From positions 1,347,033 to 1,411,032 of the forward strand of contig NZ_MRDM01000014.1 of NCBI RefSeq assembly GCF_002008165.1: a stretch of 64,000 nt of DNA, read 5' to 3'. The DNA comes from Rhizobium laguerreae (GTDB lineage Bacteria; Pseudomonadota; Alphaproteobacteria; Rhizobiales; Rhizobiaceae). The notes under the pieces are model-generated. The model had not been told where the DNA came from. It searched no databases and was given only the letters and a program-made list of their open reading frames with translations. How positions within the stretch are numbered: the first letter of the stretch is position 1; each line of letters begins with the position of its first letter. Of this stretch, positions 1 to 8,869 are shown one piece after another. The translations under genes and the position numbers were made by a program.

Positions 1-612
1 ATCGATCGCAGCCTTCTTGTCTTCCACGCTCGCATCCGTCTTGAGCAGCAGCACTGCGCGCGCCGCTTCCATCGTATTCCTGATCTCAGCGTCTTTTTCG
101 GCCGCAAGCGCCGTGTTCAGCAGGTCGAGATTGGCGGGATCGGCATCTTTCAGGAGGCCCTGCGCCGCGGCAAGCCGCGCGGAACGATCCGGGCTCATCA
201 GCGTCAACTGGCTGGTGGCGGCGCCGATGACGCCGCGAAGCGCGTTGTTGATCTTGACCTTCGTCATCAGGTCCGGATCGACATCGGCAGCGGCTTCGCC
301 GGTGATCGGATCGGAATAGGTCGGTTCGTCATCGGTACCGCCCTGGAGGAGAACCGGGCCGCCATCGGAATTGACGTAGAGAAGACCGTCGCTCAACTGC
401 TGCAGGATCTGGCTGACATGCGGATTCTTGGAAGCAACCAGCGCCTTGATGGCCACTTCGCGTTCCGGGAAATCGCCGATGCCGAGCGCGTCGATGAGCA
501 CGTGGATATCGTCCTGAGCCTGGACTTCGCTCGAGATCATCACGCCCGAAAATGTCAGGCCCGAAAATGCCAGGCAAACCGTGATGAGGAAAATCTTTAT
601 GGCGCGATACAT
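1..612 (-). CDS. urtB: Urea ABC transporter permease UrtB (N-terminal part, cut by window edge)
   Basis: Reading the minus strand from an ATG at 612 gives 204 uninterrupted codons running off the left end. The protein starts with a signal-like hydrophobic stretch (about residues 6-30) ending near VQAQDD. An extracytoplasmic helical region rich in Ala, Leu and Asp follows. UrtB proteins carry such a long N-terminal periplasmic segment before the LivH-like membrane domain; that domain itself lies outside the window. A purine-rich ribosome site (GGGCGAGAAAG) precedes the ATG. It lies 115 bp downstream of urtA on the same strand, the usual order for a urea uptake operon. The product would be an inner-membrane subunit moving urea captured by UrtA. 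Identity rests on the N-terminal region plus context. Confidence 0.85.
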   Translation of the reverse strand, partial: MYRAIKIFLITVCLAFSGLTFSGVMISSEVQAQDDIHVLIDALGIGDFPEREVAIKALVASKNPHVSQILQQLSDGLLYVNSDGGPVLLQGGTDDEPTYSDPITGEAAADVDPDLMTKVKINNALRGVIGAATSQLTLMSPDRSARLAAAQGLLKDADPANLDLLNTALAAEKDAEIRNTMEAARAVLLLKTDASVEDKKAAID

Positions 613-667
613 CGGCTTTCTCGCCCTTGATAGTGTTGGCCTCGCGGCGCAATCGCTGGGACGGAGC

Positions 668-695
668 TTCCGCCCGGGATCAACCCCGGACGGAA
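668..695 (-). other. Intergenic hairpin between urtA and urtB
   Basis: TTCCG-C-CCGGG (668-678) pairs with CCCGG-A-CGGAA (685-695), with one C/A mismatch and a 6-nt loop. There is no T-run, so it does not look like a full terminator. Such hairpins after a binding-protein gene often protect or partly terminate the message, so that the binding protein is made in excess; here that role is inference. Confidence 0.5.
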
Positions 696-727
696 TCCTT
701 CAGGCAATCATCGGATCGGAGTCGTAC

Positions 728-2020
728 TCAGGAGCCCTTGCCACCGCACTTGCCCGTAGCGACGTTGAAGTTGCCGCAGGACATCGGCTTGCGCCAATCG
801 GAGATCAGATCCTTGGAGTCAGGCAGGAAATCTGACCATTCGTCGCCGACGACGGCAGGTGTCTGCTGGACGATTTCGAACTGGCCGTCGGCCTGGATTT
901 CACCGATCAGCACCGGCTTGGTGATGTGGTGGTTCGGCATGACGGTCGCATAGCCGCCCGAGAGGTTCGGAACGCTGACGCCGATAATGGTGTCGAGAAC
1001 CTTGTCGGTATCGGTCGTGCCGGCAGCCTGGACGGCCTTAACCCATGCGTTGAAGCCGATATACGCAGCTTCCATCGGGTCGTTCGTCACGCGCTTGTCG
1101 TTCTTGGTGAAAGCGTGCCAGTCCTTGATGAACTTCTTGTTGGCCGAGCTTTCGACCGATTCGAAGTAGTTCCAGGCAGCGAGATGGCCGACGAGCGGCT
1201 TGGTGTCGAGGCCGGCAAGCTCTTCTTCGCCGACCGAGAAGGCGACGACGGGGATGTCGGTTGCCTTGATGCCCTTGTTGCCCAGTTCCTTGTAGAACGG
1301 AACGTTGGCATCGCCGTTGATCGTAGAGACGACGGCGGTCTTCTTGCCGGCCGAACCGAATTCCTTGATCTTGGAAACTTCGGTCTGCCAGTCGGAGAAG
1401 CCGAACGGCGTGTAGTTGGTCATGATGTCTTCTTTCGGAATACCCTTCGAAATCAGGTATGCCTCGAGAATCTTGTTGGTCGTGCGCGGATAGACGTAGT
1501 CCGTACCTTCGAGAACGAAGCGCTTGACGCCTTCTTTTTCCATCAGGTAGTCGACAGCAGGAATGGCCTGCTGGTTCGGAGCAGCGCCGGTGTAGAAGAT
1601 GTTGCGCGAGGACTCTTCGCCTTCATACTGGACCGGGTAGAAGAGGATCGAGTTGGTCTCTTCGAAAACCGGCAGAACGGACTTGCGCGACGAGGACGTC
1701 CAGCAACCGAAGACGGCGGCAACCTTGTCCTTCTGGATCAGCTCACGTGCCTTTTCGGCAAACAGCGGCCAGTCGGAAGCCGGGTCGACGACGACGGCCT
1801 CAAGCTTCTTGCCGAGAAGGCCGCCCTTCTTGTTCTGCTGGTCGATGAGCATCAGCATGGCGTCCTTGAGCGTGGTCTCGGAGATGGCCATGGTGCCGGA
1901 GAGCGAGTGCAGAATGCCGACCTTGATCGTGTCATCGGCGGCAACTGCACCGCCGAAGGCGGCCGACGCCGCCATGACGGCGCCGAGCGCTGCGCCCGTA
2001 ATAGTGGATTTGAGCTTCAT
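728..2020 (-). CDS. urtA: Urea ABC transporter substrate-binding protein UrtA
   Basis: The 430-residue protein begins with a Sec signal (residues about 1-28, cleavage near AVAADD). The mature part opens with IKVGILHSLSGTMAISE, the type-I periplasmic binding fold used by amide/urea binding proteins. Length and sequence, including the ACT-like FGCWTSSSRKSVLPVFEE region, match the UrtA/FmdD family. It captures urea or short amides in the periplasm for the UrtBCDE transporter. It is the first gene of the minus-strand operon with urtB 115 bp downstream. The region upstream (2021-2216) holds a perfect palindrome at 2116-2131. Urea systems are usually nitrogen-controlled, but I found no convincing sigma-54 promoter here. 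Confidence 0.93.
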   Translation of the reverse strand: MKLKSTITGAALGAVMAASAAFGGAVAADDTIKVGILHSLSGTMAISETTLKDAMLMLIDQQNKKGGLLGKKLEAVVVDPASDWPLFAEKARELIQKDKVAAVFGCWTSSSRKSVLPVFEETNSILFYPVQYEGEESSRNIFYTGAAPNQQAIPAVDYLMEKEGVKRFVLEGTDYVYPRTTNKILEAYLISKGIPKEDIMTNYTPFGFSDWQTEVSKIKEFGSAGKKTAVVSTINGDANVPFYKELGNKGIKATDIPVVAFSVGEEELAGLDTKPLVGHLAAWNYFESVESSANKKFIKDWHAFTKNDKRVTNDPMEAAYIGFNAWVKAVQAAGTTDTDKVLDTIIGVSVPNLSGGYATVMPNHHITKPVLIGEIQADGQFEIVQQTPAVVGDEWSDFLPDSKDLISDWRKPMSCGNFNVATGKCGGKGS

Positions 2021-2115
2021 CTGGTTGAACTCCCCTCTTCTTGTTCCGCAACAGACCGGAAACGGAGATTAACTGTTGCTTAAAGAACTATCGGGTGCTG
2101 CAGCGCGAAAACACA

Positions 2116-2131
2116 TACGTCGATTGACGTA
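2116..2131. promoter_or_regulatory. Perfect palindrome upstream of urtA (candidate operator)
   Basis: TACGTC-GATT-GACGTA is a perfect 6-4-6 inverted repeat about 95 bp upstream of the urtA start codon, between the phosphatase 3' end and urtA. It has the size of a dimeric regulator site. The regulator is unknown and the operator role is inference. Confidence 0.4.
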
Positions 2132-2170
2132 GGCGCGGGGGTCAAACAGGCAGCAGACCGGAAGAGAGGT

Positions 2171-2195
2171 GGCATCCCCTACCGCGGGAGATGCC
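2171..2195 (-). terminator. Possible terminator hairpin after the phosphatase gene
   Basis: GGCATCCCC (2171-2179) pairs with GGGAGATGCC (2186-2195) with one bulged base and a 6-nt loop, 22 bp beyond the phosphatase stop codon. No T-run follows on the minus strand, so this is a weak call. Confidence 0.35.
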
Positions 2196-2216
2196 CTGTC
2201 GATTCTCTCGGAGGAA

Positions 2217-4121
2217 TTATCCGTCGATCGTCAAGGTGACTGATGTCGGGCCGTAGGAGAGGCTCGCCTTGTGGCCGGAGACGGTGAACTTGCCGAAGGT
2301 GCCGGTCACGGCGCTCGCCCTCAGGATTTCGATCTTGGTTCCGGGCGTCAGGACATAGCCATCGACAACCGTCACGTTAAGGTCGCCGGCCAGCGCCGCC
2401 TTGCCCTCGACCACCAGCGTGCCTCCGCCGTTCGCGCCGAGCGCCGGCTTCGCCGCGGCATTGGCGAGCTGCTGATAATCGCCGCTCACGGTCAGCGGCC
2501 TGTCGGTCGCCAGAACGAGCGAACCACCGTTAACCGTCAGCCCGCCAAGACCGAAGGCCGACGGCGACAGGGCCACCAGCGCGCCCTCTTCCAGCACGGT
2601 GCCGCCGGCATAGCTGTTCGCGCCCGATAGCCCGAGGATGCCTTCGCCGCGCTTTACCAGCCCGCCCTTGCCGGTGATGTCGTTCCGCCAGGTATCGATC
2701 GCATTGAAACCGCCCTTTGCCGCATCCATCGTCACGGTCACGTCCTGGTCGAATGCGCCGTAGCCATCGGCGGCGGCAAACAGGTTGAGACGGCCGTAAC
2801 CTTCCACGTCGTCAAGCAGCGGATAGCCGGAGGCGATCTCCGTCGTCTTCAGCACGTCGCGGCGCTGCTCGCCGTCCAGATAGGGCAGACGCGTTTCGAG
2901 AAGCGCTTCGGCGCCCTGCGGCACACGCGCCGGCTGATCGGTCGCATGGATCGTCGGCAGGCCATAGCTCAGGCGCTGCAGCACGTAAGCGCGATTGGCG
3001 TCATGATCGGCGAAACGATCTGCAGCCAGCGGTGCCGCATGGGCGGCAACGTCGAGCGCGCCCGCATCCGCAACGCCTGATTTGGCGATAAGCCATGCCT
3101 GCGCTTGGGCGTAAGCATCGCTCTTCAGCGCCGCATTCTCGGCCTTGTTCAGGTTGTAGACGACCGTAGCCGTGCCGAGCATGCGGCCAGCCATCACGTC
3201 CAGAGGAGAATGCATACCGGCGAGGATGCGGTCTTCACCCAGCTCGCTGGCGCGCGTGATCATTTCCTGAAAGCGCTGCGGCACGAGATAGGCCATGGCG
3301 AGCCCATCCCGCCAGGCTTCCGCCGTATGTCCGCTCGGGAAACCGCCGTCCTCGACCGGCTTGCCGCTCTTGGCCGGCTCCAGCGTCGGGACGACCGATA
3401 CGTCCTGGCTCCAGCGGTAGGGACGGGCATATTTGAAGTAGCGCTTGGCAGGCTCCGTCGAGCCGTCACCGCTTACAGCAATGATGAAGTCGATTGCAAA
3501 GCCCATGTCGGGGTTGGCATCGGTCTTGTTTTCCGTATCCGGCTTGCTGCCGGCACCGCGATTGTTGCCCTTGTCGTCGTATTTGACCGTCGTCGCGTCG
3601 GCCGCCACCTCGGTGATCGTGGTGGTCTGCTTCGAGCCGGCCTTCCAGGCATCCGTCAGCGGACCGAGGCCATCGACGATGCTGGCATTCTTGCCGCGCC
3701 GATCATCGAGATAGGCGGCCACCGCCTGATCGGCCGTCCGCGCCCGCGTCGCATTGACGACATAGGCAATGTTGGCGTCATGGACGGCCTGGTTGACGAT
3801 ATGGCCGTCGGTCTTGCTGGCGGGAATACCATCCCAATCCGTCCTGGCGACCGCCGGGCAATTGTCCTTGGCCGGGGCTTCGACACCCGCATCGACGAAA
3901 GGCGTGCGCGGGGTCCAGATTTCGAGGAAGCCGGAGAGAAGGTGAACGGCCGCGTTGGTGTCCGCCGTCGAGAAGCAGGCGTCACCGCGTTTGTTGGTGT
4001 TTCCGGCCTGCGCATAAGGCGCTTTCGCCGCCGTGGACTGCTCGGCGCTGGCAAGCGATGGCACGATCGAAAGGAGGCAGACGAGGGCGGTGCCCAGGCG
4101 GCAAAGGCTTAAAACAGACAT
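2217..4121 (-). CDS. Secreted PAP2-type acid phosphatase with autotransporter-associated repeat
   Basis: I start the gene at the ATG at 4121, not the upstream ATG at 4244, because it opens directly with a signal peptide (MSVLSLCRLGTALVCLL, cleavage near ASAEQ). The 634-residue product carries the class-A acid phosphatase / PAP2 signature in order: KYARPYRW, FPSGHTAE, and EDRILAGMHSPLD (the R-x5-H-x3-D motif). It should hydrolyse phosphomonoesters or lipid phosphates outside the cytoplasm. The C-terminal third contains a PATR-type segment (KRGEGILGLSGANSYAGGT) and beta-rich Gly/Thr sequence typical of autotransporter passengers. The protein stops without a recognisable beta-barrel or C-terminal Phe/Trp. 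Surface exposure is therefore uncertain. It is divergent from the sensor kinase gene. Confidence 0.85.
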   Translation of the reverse strand: MSVLSLCRLGTALVCLLSIVPSLASAEQSTAAKAPYAQAGNTNKRGDACFSTADTNAAVHLLSGFLEIWTPRTPFVDAGVEAPAKDNCPAVARTDWDGIPASKTDGHIVNQAVHDANIAYVVNATRARTADQAVAAYLDDRRGKNASIVDGLGPLTDAWKAGSKQTTTITEVAADATTVKYDDKGNNRGAGSKPDTENKTDANPDMGFAIDFIIAVSGDGSTEPAKRYFKYARPYRWSQDVSVVPTLEPAKSGKPVEDGGFPSGHTAEAWRDGLAMAYLVPQRFQEMITRASELGEDRILAGMHSPLDVMAGRMLGTATVVYNLNKAENAALKSDAYAQAQAWLIAKSGVADAGALDVAAHAAPLAADRFADHDANRAYVLQRLSYGLPTIHATDQPARVPQGAEALLETRLPYLDGEQRRDVLKTTEIASGYPLLDDVEGYGRLNLFAAADGYGAFDQDVTVTMDAAKGGFNAIDTWRNDITGKGGLVKRGEGILGLSGANSYAGGTVLEEGALVALSPSAFGLGGLTVNGGSLVLATDRPLTVSGDYQQLANAAAKPALGANGGGTLVVEGKAALAGDLNVTVVDGYVLTPGTKIEILRASAVTGTFGKFTVSGHKASLSYGPTSVTLTIDG

Positions 4122-4300
4122 GGTGATACCCGAAATGGTTGAACGAACGCCGGGAGAGTTAGAGCTCTCATGTGACAGATCAATTGCAAAAATATTGCCA
4201 TTCTGTGAACCAGTCGGTGCCTGCCTCTTGCCTTTCCCAACCATCCCGCCAAAACTGCCGGAGAGACGATGAGCCCAACCGGAATGCCGGAAAGGAAGAC

Positions 4301-7300
4301 ATGGCAGCGCGCCAACGCATCATTCCGGTAAGACGCGAATACAATCGCTGGGTCGCCAACCAGACGCTGGAAGATTACGCGCTGCGCTTCACTGCCAAGA
4401 GCGCTCGCCATTTCTCCTCGCAGCGCATCTCACAGACGGCGATCGGCGCAATCTCCTTCCTGGCGCTGGAGGCGATCGGCGGCGCAATCACCCTCTCCTA
4501 CGGCACCACCAACGCCTTTTACGCCATTATCGTCGCCTCGATCGCCATGCTGGCGATCGGCCTGCCGATCAGCCGCTACGCCATTCGCCACGGCGTCGAC
4601 ATCGATCTGCTGACGCGCGGCGCGGGCTTCGGCTATATCGGCTCGACCATCACCTCGCTGATTTATGCGAGCTTCACCTTCATGCTGTTTGCCATCGAGG
4701 CTTCGATCATGTCCGGGGCGCTGGAGCTCACCCTCGGCATCCCGCTCTGGATTGGCTACATCATCAGCGCCGTCATGGTGATCCCCCTGGTAACGCACGG
4801 CGTACGGCTGATCAGCAAGTTCCAGCTGATAACCCAGCCCTTCTGGATCGTGCTGAATATCCTGCCCTTCATCTTCATCGCCCTGCTGGACTGGGAAAAA
4901 TTCGATCTCTGGCGCGCTTTTGCCGGCATCCGCCATGCCTCCGGCCCGCCCGGCACCATCGCCGAATTCGATTTGATGGAGTTCGGCGCGGCCTCCGCCG
5001 TCATCCTGGCGCTGATGTCGCAGATCGGCGAACAGGCCGACTTCCTGCGCTTCCTGCCGCCGGACCCGCAGCGCAAGTGGCGCCACCGCCTGGCAATCTT
5101 TCTCGCCGGGCCCGGCTGGGTCATCATCGGCGCGCCGAAGTTGCTTGCTGGTTCATTTCTGGTCGTGCTGACCTTCACCTCGGGCGTCCCCCTCGATCGC
5201 GCCGCCGACCCGGCGCAGATGTATCTGACCGCCTTCGGCTACATGGTCCCCTGGCATAATGGCGCGTTGCTGTTGATGGCCGCCTTCGTCGTCGTCTCGC
5301 AGCTGAAGATCAACGTGATGAACGCCTATGCCGGTTCGCTCGCCTGGTCGAACTTCTTCTCGCGGCTGACCCACAGCCATCCCGGCCGCGTCATCTGGCT
5401 GGTGTTCAACGTGGCGATCGCCCTGCTTTTGATGGAACTCGGCATCTACCGGCTGCTGGAGGAGACGCTCGGCATCTTCTCGATCATCGCCATGGCCTGG
5501 CTCTGCACGATCTCCGCCGATCTCTTCATCAACAAGCCGCTGGGGCTGGCTCCCCCCGGCATCGAGTTCAAGCGCGCCCACCTCTACGACATCAACCCGG
5601 TCGGCCTTGGCGCCATGACGCTGTCGGCGACGGTGTCGCTGATTGCCCATTTCGGCGCCTTTGGCGAGATCGCCGCCTCGCTCGCGCCCTATATCACCCT
5701 CGTCATCGCGCTGGTCGCCTCGCCTGTCATCGCCTGGGCAACGAAAGGCAAGTTCTATCTCGCCCGCAAGCCGCGCCAGAGCTGGAAGAACCTGACGAAC
5801 ATCACCTGCTCGGTCTGCGAGCATCCCTTCGAGCCGGAGGATATGGCCTGGTGCCCGGCCTACGCCGCGCCGATCTGCTCGCTCTGCTGCTCGCTCGACA
5901 GCCGCTGCCACGACATGTGCAAGCCGGCCGCCCGTTTCAACGCGCAGGTCGGCACCGTCGCCAAGGCGCTGCTGCCGGAAGCCATTCTGGGGAAGCTGAC
6001 GACGCGCCTTGGCCGCTACGGCATCGCCGTCGTGCTGGCATTGACCGCCATCGGTGCAATCCTGGCGATGATCGCCCATCAGGTCGCCTCTGCCTCGCCC
6101 GAGACGGGTGAGGTCGTCAATCGCACCATCCTCATCGTCTTCTTCGTCTTCTCGGTGATCTCAGGCGTCGTCTGCTGGTTCTATGTGCTCGCCCATGACA
6201 GCCGCGTCGTTGCCGAGGAGGAATCATCACGCCAGAACACGCTGCTGCTCAAGGAAATCGCCGCCCACAAAAAGACCGACGCCGCCTTGCAGAACGCCAA
6301 GGAAACAGCCGAGGCCGCCAACCGCGCCAAGAGCCGCTACGTCGTCGGGCTCAGCCATGAATTACGCACGCCGCTGAACGCCGTGCTCGGCTACGCCCAG
6401 ATCCTCGAACGCGACGAGACCATCCCGGCGCCGCGCCAATCCTCGATCAAGGTCATCCGCCGCAGCGCCGAACACCTCTCCGGGCTGATCGACGGCCTGC
6501 TCGATATTTCCAAGATCGAGGCCGGCCGCCTGCAGGTCTATTCCAACGAGATCAACATCCAGGATTTCCTCGACCAGATCGTCGATATGTTCCGCCCGCA
6601 GGCGCAGGCAAAGGGGCTTGCCTTCATCCATGAGCGCGCGCCGGCCTTGCCGCAATTCGTCCGCACCGACGAAAAGCGCCTGCGCCAGATCCTGGTCAAC
6701 CTGCTCTCCAATGCCATCAAGTTCACCGACGAAGGCAGCGTCACCTTCGACGTCGGCTATCGCAGCCAGGTCGCGACCTTCGCCGTTGCCGATACCGGCC
6801 GCGGCATCACGGAGAAAGACCTGCCCCGTATTTACGAACCCTTCCAGCGCGGCGAGGCCGAAAGCGTGCGGCCGATGCCGGGGCTCGGCCTCGGCCTCAC
6901 CATCACCCGGCTTCTGACCAATACGCTTGGAGGCGAGATCTCGGTTGCAAGCGTGAAGGACGAAGGCTCGACCTTCCGCGTCCGGCTGATGCTGTCCGCC
7001 GTCATGCGCGCCGTGGCCACAGCGCCGCAGGAGAAGCGCATTGTCGGTTATGACGGCCCGCGCCGCACGGTCGTCGTCGTCGACGATAACGAGGACCACC
7101 GCGAGATGATGCGCGAGATCCTGGCGCCGCTCGATTTCATCGTGCTGACGGCGGCAGGCGGCGGCGAATGCCTGACGCTGATCGAGGGCATCATGCCGGA
7201 CCTCTTCCTCGTCGATATCCTGATGCCCGGCATGAACGGCTGGCAGCTCGTCTCGCGTCTGCGTGAGGCCGGCCAGACGGCGCCGGTGCTGATGCTGTCG

Positions 7301-7687
7301 GCCAATATCGGTGATGCGGCCGTTCTCAGCGACAGCGACGACAGCCACAATGATGCGATCGGCAAGCCGGTCGACATCCGCCAACTGCGCGACAAGCTCG
7401 CCCTGCATCTCGGCCTGACATGGATCTATGCCGATGCCACGCCAGCCGTTCCTGTCAAGATCGAAGCGCCGATGCTGAGCCCAGGTGCTGCCCATGTGCA
7501 GGAATTGCTGCGGCTCGGCGAGATCGGCTATATCAGAGGCATTGAAGCCAAGCTTTCAGACCTTGCCAAGGTGGAGGCAAATCAGCCATTCACGGAGGAA
7601 CTTCGCGCCTATGTCGCCGCCTTCGATCTCGCCGGCTTCATGACCTTCCTGCACGACTTCGACGAAAAGGTGGAATCCATTGGCTGA
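4301..7687 (+). CDS. Hybrid histidine kinase with NCS1-permease-like membrane domain and Cys-rich linker
   Basis: The start is the ATG at 4301, preceded by GGAAAGGAAG; an in-frame ATG at 4172 has no ribosome site. The 1128-residue protein begins with about 12 membrane helices (residues 25-490) resembling purine/cytosine (NCS1) permeases. Then comes a cysteine cluster (C503, C506, C518, C526, C529, C530, C536, C540, plus H537) that looks metal-binding. Two more helices (about 570-630), a coiled coil, a HisKA domain (H686 in SHELRTPLN), a HATPase domain (NLLSNAIKF, DTGRGI, GLGLGL) and a receiver domain (D972 in VDILMPGMNG) follow. A helical tail closes the protein. It probably senses, or senses through transport of, a nitrogenous small molecule and phosphorylates the overlapping downstream regulator. 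The ligand is unknown; proximity to urea transport is suggestive only. Confidence 0.88.
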   Translation: MAARQRIIPVRREYNRWVANQTLEDYALRFTAKSARHFSSQRISQTAIGAISFLALEAIGGAITLSYGTTNAFYAIIVASIAMLAIGLPISRYAIRHGVDIDLLTRGAGFGYIGSTITSLIYASFTFMLFAIEASIMSGALELTLGIPLWIGYIISAVMVIPLVTHGVRLISKFQLITQPFWIVLNILPFIFIALLDWEKFDLWRAFAGIRHASGPPGTIAEFDLMEFGAASAVILALMSQIGEQADFLRFLPPDPQRKWRHRLAIFLAGPGWVIIGAPKLLAGSFLVVLTFTSGVPLDRAADPAQMYLTAFGYMVPWHNGALLLMAAFVVVSQLKINVMNAYAGSLAWSNFFSRLTHSHPGRVIWLVFNVAIALLLMELGIYRLLEETLGIFSIIAMAWLCTISADLFINKPLGLAPPGIEFKRAHLYDINPVGLGAMTLSATVSLIAHFGAFGEIAASLAPYITLVIALVASPVIAWATKGKFYLARKPRQSWKNLTNITCSVCEHPFEPEDMAWCPAYAAPICSLCCSLDSRCHDMCKPAARFNAQVGTVAKALLPEAILGKLTTRLGRYGIAVVLALTAIGAILAMIAHQVASASPETGEVVNRTILIVFFVFSVISGVVCWFYVLAHDSRVVAEEESSRQNTLLLKEIAAHKKTDAALQNAKETAEAANRAKSRYVVGLSHELRTPLNAVLGYAQILERDETIPAPRQSSIKVIRRSAEHLSGLIDGLLDISKIEAGRLQVYSNEINIQDFLDQIVDMFRPQAQAKGLAFIHERAPALPQFVRTDEKRLRQILVNLLSNAIKFTDEGSVTFDVGYRSQVATFAVADTGRGITEKDLPRIYEPFQRGEAESVRPMPGLGLGLTITRLLTNTLGGEISVASVKDEGSTFRVRLMLSAVMRAVATAPQEKRIVGYDGPRRTVVVVDDNEDHREMMREILAPLDFIVLTAAGGGECLTLIEGIMPDLFLVDILMPGMNGWQLVSRLREAGQTAPVLMLSANIGDAAVLSDSDDSHNDAIGKPVDIRQLRDKLALHLGLTWIYADATPAVPVKIEAPMLSPGAAHVQELLRLGEIGYIRGIEAKLSDLAKVEANQPFTEELRAYVAAFDLAGFMTFLHDFDEKVESIG

Positions 7688-8597
7688 GCCGGCCCTCCCC
7701 CGCGACATCGTTCTGCTCGTCGACGACTCCGCCGAAGCCCTCGGCTTCATGACCGACGCGCTCGAACAATCCGGCTTCTCCGTGCTGATCGCCACATCAG
7801 GCACGGCGGCACTTGGTATCGTCGAGCGCATCACGCCCGATCTTATCCTGCTCGACGCGGTGATGCCGGGTATGGATGGCTTCGAGACCTGCCGCCGGCT
7901 GAAGGCGAATGCTGCTGTAGCGCAGGTGCCTGTCGTCTTCATGACCGGCCTGACCGAGACCGAGCATGTCGTGCACGCGCTGGAATCCGGCGGCGTCGAT
8001 TATCTCAGCAAACCGATCAACATCGATGAACTGCGCGCCCGCATCCGCGTCCATCTGCGCAACGCTCGCTCGGCCCAAAGCGCCCGCATCGCCCTGGACG
8101 CAGCCGGCCGTCATCTGCTGGCAGTCAAGGGCGACGGCGCCATCCACTGGTCAACGCCGCAAGCGACACGGCTGGTCAATGCCGCCATGGGCAGCGACGA
8201 CGGCATGGAAATCGTCGTCCGCCATATCGCCGGCTGGATGCGCGACCGCGTCGCCGCAGTGCGCGACGGCATCATCTCGATCGCCCATGCCGGCCAGGCA
8301 GCGTTGCAGCTCGCCTTCCTCGGCGCAATCGGCCCTGACGAATATCTCTTCCGCCTCACCGCCGCCAGTCAGCGCAGCGACGACGAGGTGCTGCGCCAGC
8401 GCTTCTCGCTCACCCAGCGCGAATCCGAAGTGCTGCTCTGGATCGCCAAGGGCAAGGCCAACCGCGACATCGGCGAAATATTGGGACTGTCGGCGCGGAC
8501 GGTGAACAAACACCTCGAACAGATTTACGTGAAGCTCGGCGTCGAGAACCGCGCCTCGGCCGCCGTGAAAGCCACGCACGTGCTGTACGAGATGTAA
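7680..8597 (+). CDS. LuxR/NarL-type response regulator partnered with the hybrid kinase
   Basis: The 305-residue protein starts at a TTG at 7680, overlapping the kinase end by 8 bp, with AAAAGGTGGAA as ribosome site; no ATG lies before the receiver domain. Residues 9-125 form a receiver domain with the acidic pair (VDDS), phospho-acceptor D59 (LLDAVMPGMDG) and the conserved Lys (SKPIN). A middle region of about 100 residues has no clear family. The C-terminus is a LuxR helix-turn-helix (LTQRESEVLLWIAKGKANRD ... LSARTVNKHLEQIYVKLG). Translational coupling indicates a cognate pair: the kinase should phosphorylate this DNA-binding output. Its targets are unknown; the divergent phosphatase and the nearby urt genes are candidates by position only. 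Confidence 0.92.
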   Translation: MAEPALPRDIVLLVDDSAEALGFMTDALEQSGFSVLIATSGTAALGIVERITPDLILLDAVMPGMDGFETCRRLKANAAVAQVPVVFMTGLTETEHVVHALESGGVDYLSKPINIDELRARIRVHLRNARSAQSARIALDAAGRHLLAVKGDGAIHWSTPQATRLVNAAMGSDDGMEIVVRHIAGWMRDRVAAVRDGIISIAHAGQAALQLAFLGAIGPDEYLFRLTAASQRSDDEVLRQRFSLTQRESEVLLWIAKGKANRDIGEILGLSARTVNKHLEQIYVKLGVENRASAAVKATHVLYEM

Positions 8598-8814
8598 GAG
8601 GGTGATGGAGGCTAGCTCCGTGGCGCTGCCGAGATGCCGCGGGACCATGACGGTCTCCATTCGCCGAAGCGCCGGATCGTACCATTTTTCGCCGTCAGCA
8701 TCCCCTTCACCGAAGCGAGCTGCCGGGCGCCGTAACGCGCCGTCTTCGTGGATCGATCGATGAGCGACTGCGGCACGGTAGCCAAGCCGGAATTGAAACA
8801 CCCGCAAAAAGAAA

Positions 8815-8838
8815 GAAGCCCGGTCGGAACCGGGCTTC
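8815..8838 (-). terminator. Rho-independent terminator of the bra operon
   Basis: GAAGCCCGGT (8815-8824) and ACCGGGCTTC (8829-8838) form a perfect 10-bp stem with a 4-nt loop. On the minus strand it is followed by TTTCTTTTTG. It lies 32 bp past the braC stop codon. The rest of 8598-8869 shows no convincing gene. Confidence 0.9.
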
Positions 8839-8869
8839 GATAATCATGTCCCAAAATGGGAAGCGAGGC

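Noticed and set aside
926..2083. 385-residue plus-strand ORF opposite urtA
   Set aside because: It is fully antisense to a clear urtA gene, rich in Arg/Asp/Gly as expected of a high-GC shadow frame, with no family motifs.
4172..4178. CTGTCAC on the minus strand upstream of the acid phosphatase, as a Pho box
   Set aside because: Only one half-repeat is present; the second CTGTCA-type repeat at 11-bp spacing is missing.
5153..6079. 308-residue minus-strand ORF opposite the sensor kinase
   Set aside because: Antisense shadow, repetitive His/Asp/Arg composition, no ribosome site or known motif.
8612..8854. 80-residue minus-strand ORF between response regulator and braC
   Set aside because: It runs through the braC terminator and has no recognisable domain or ribosome site.
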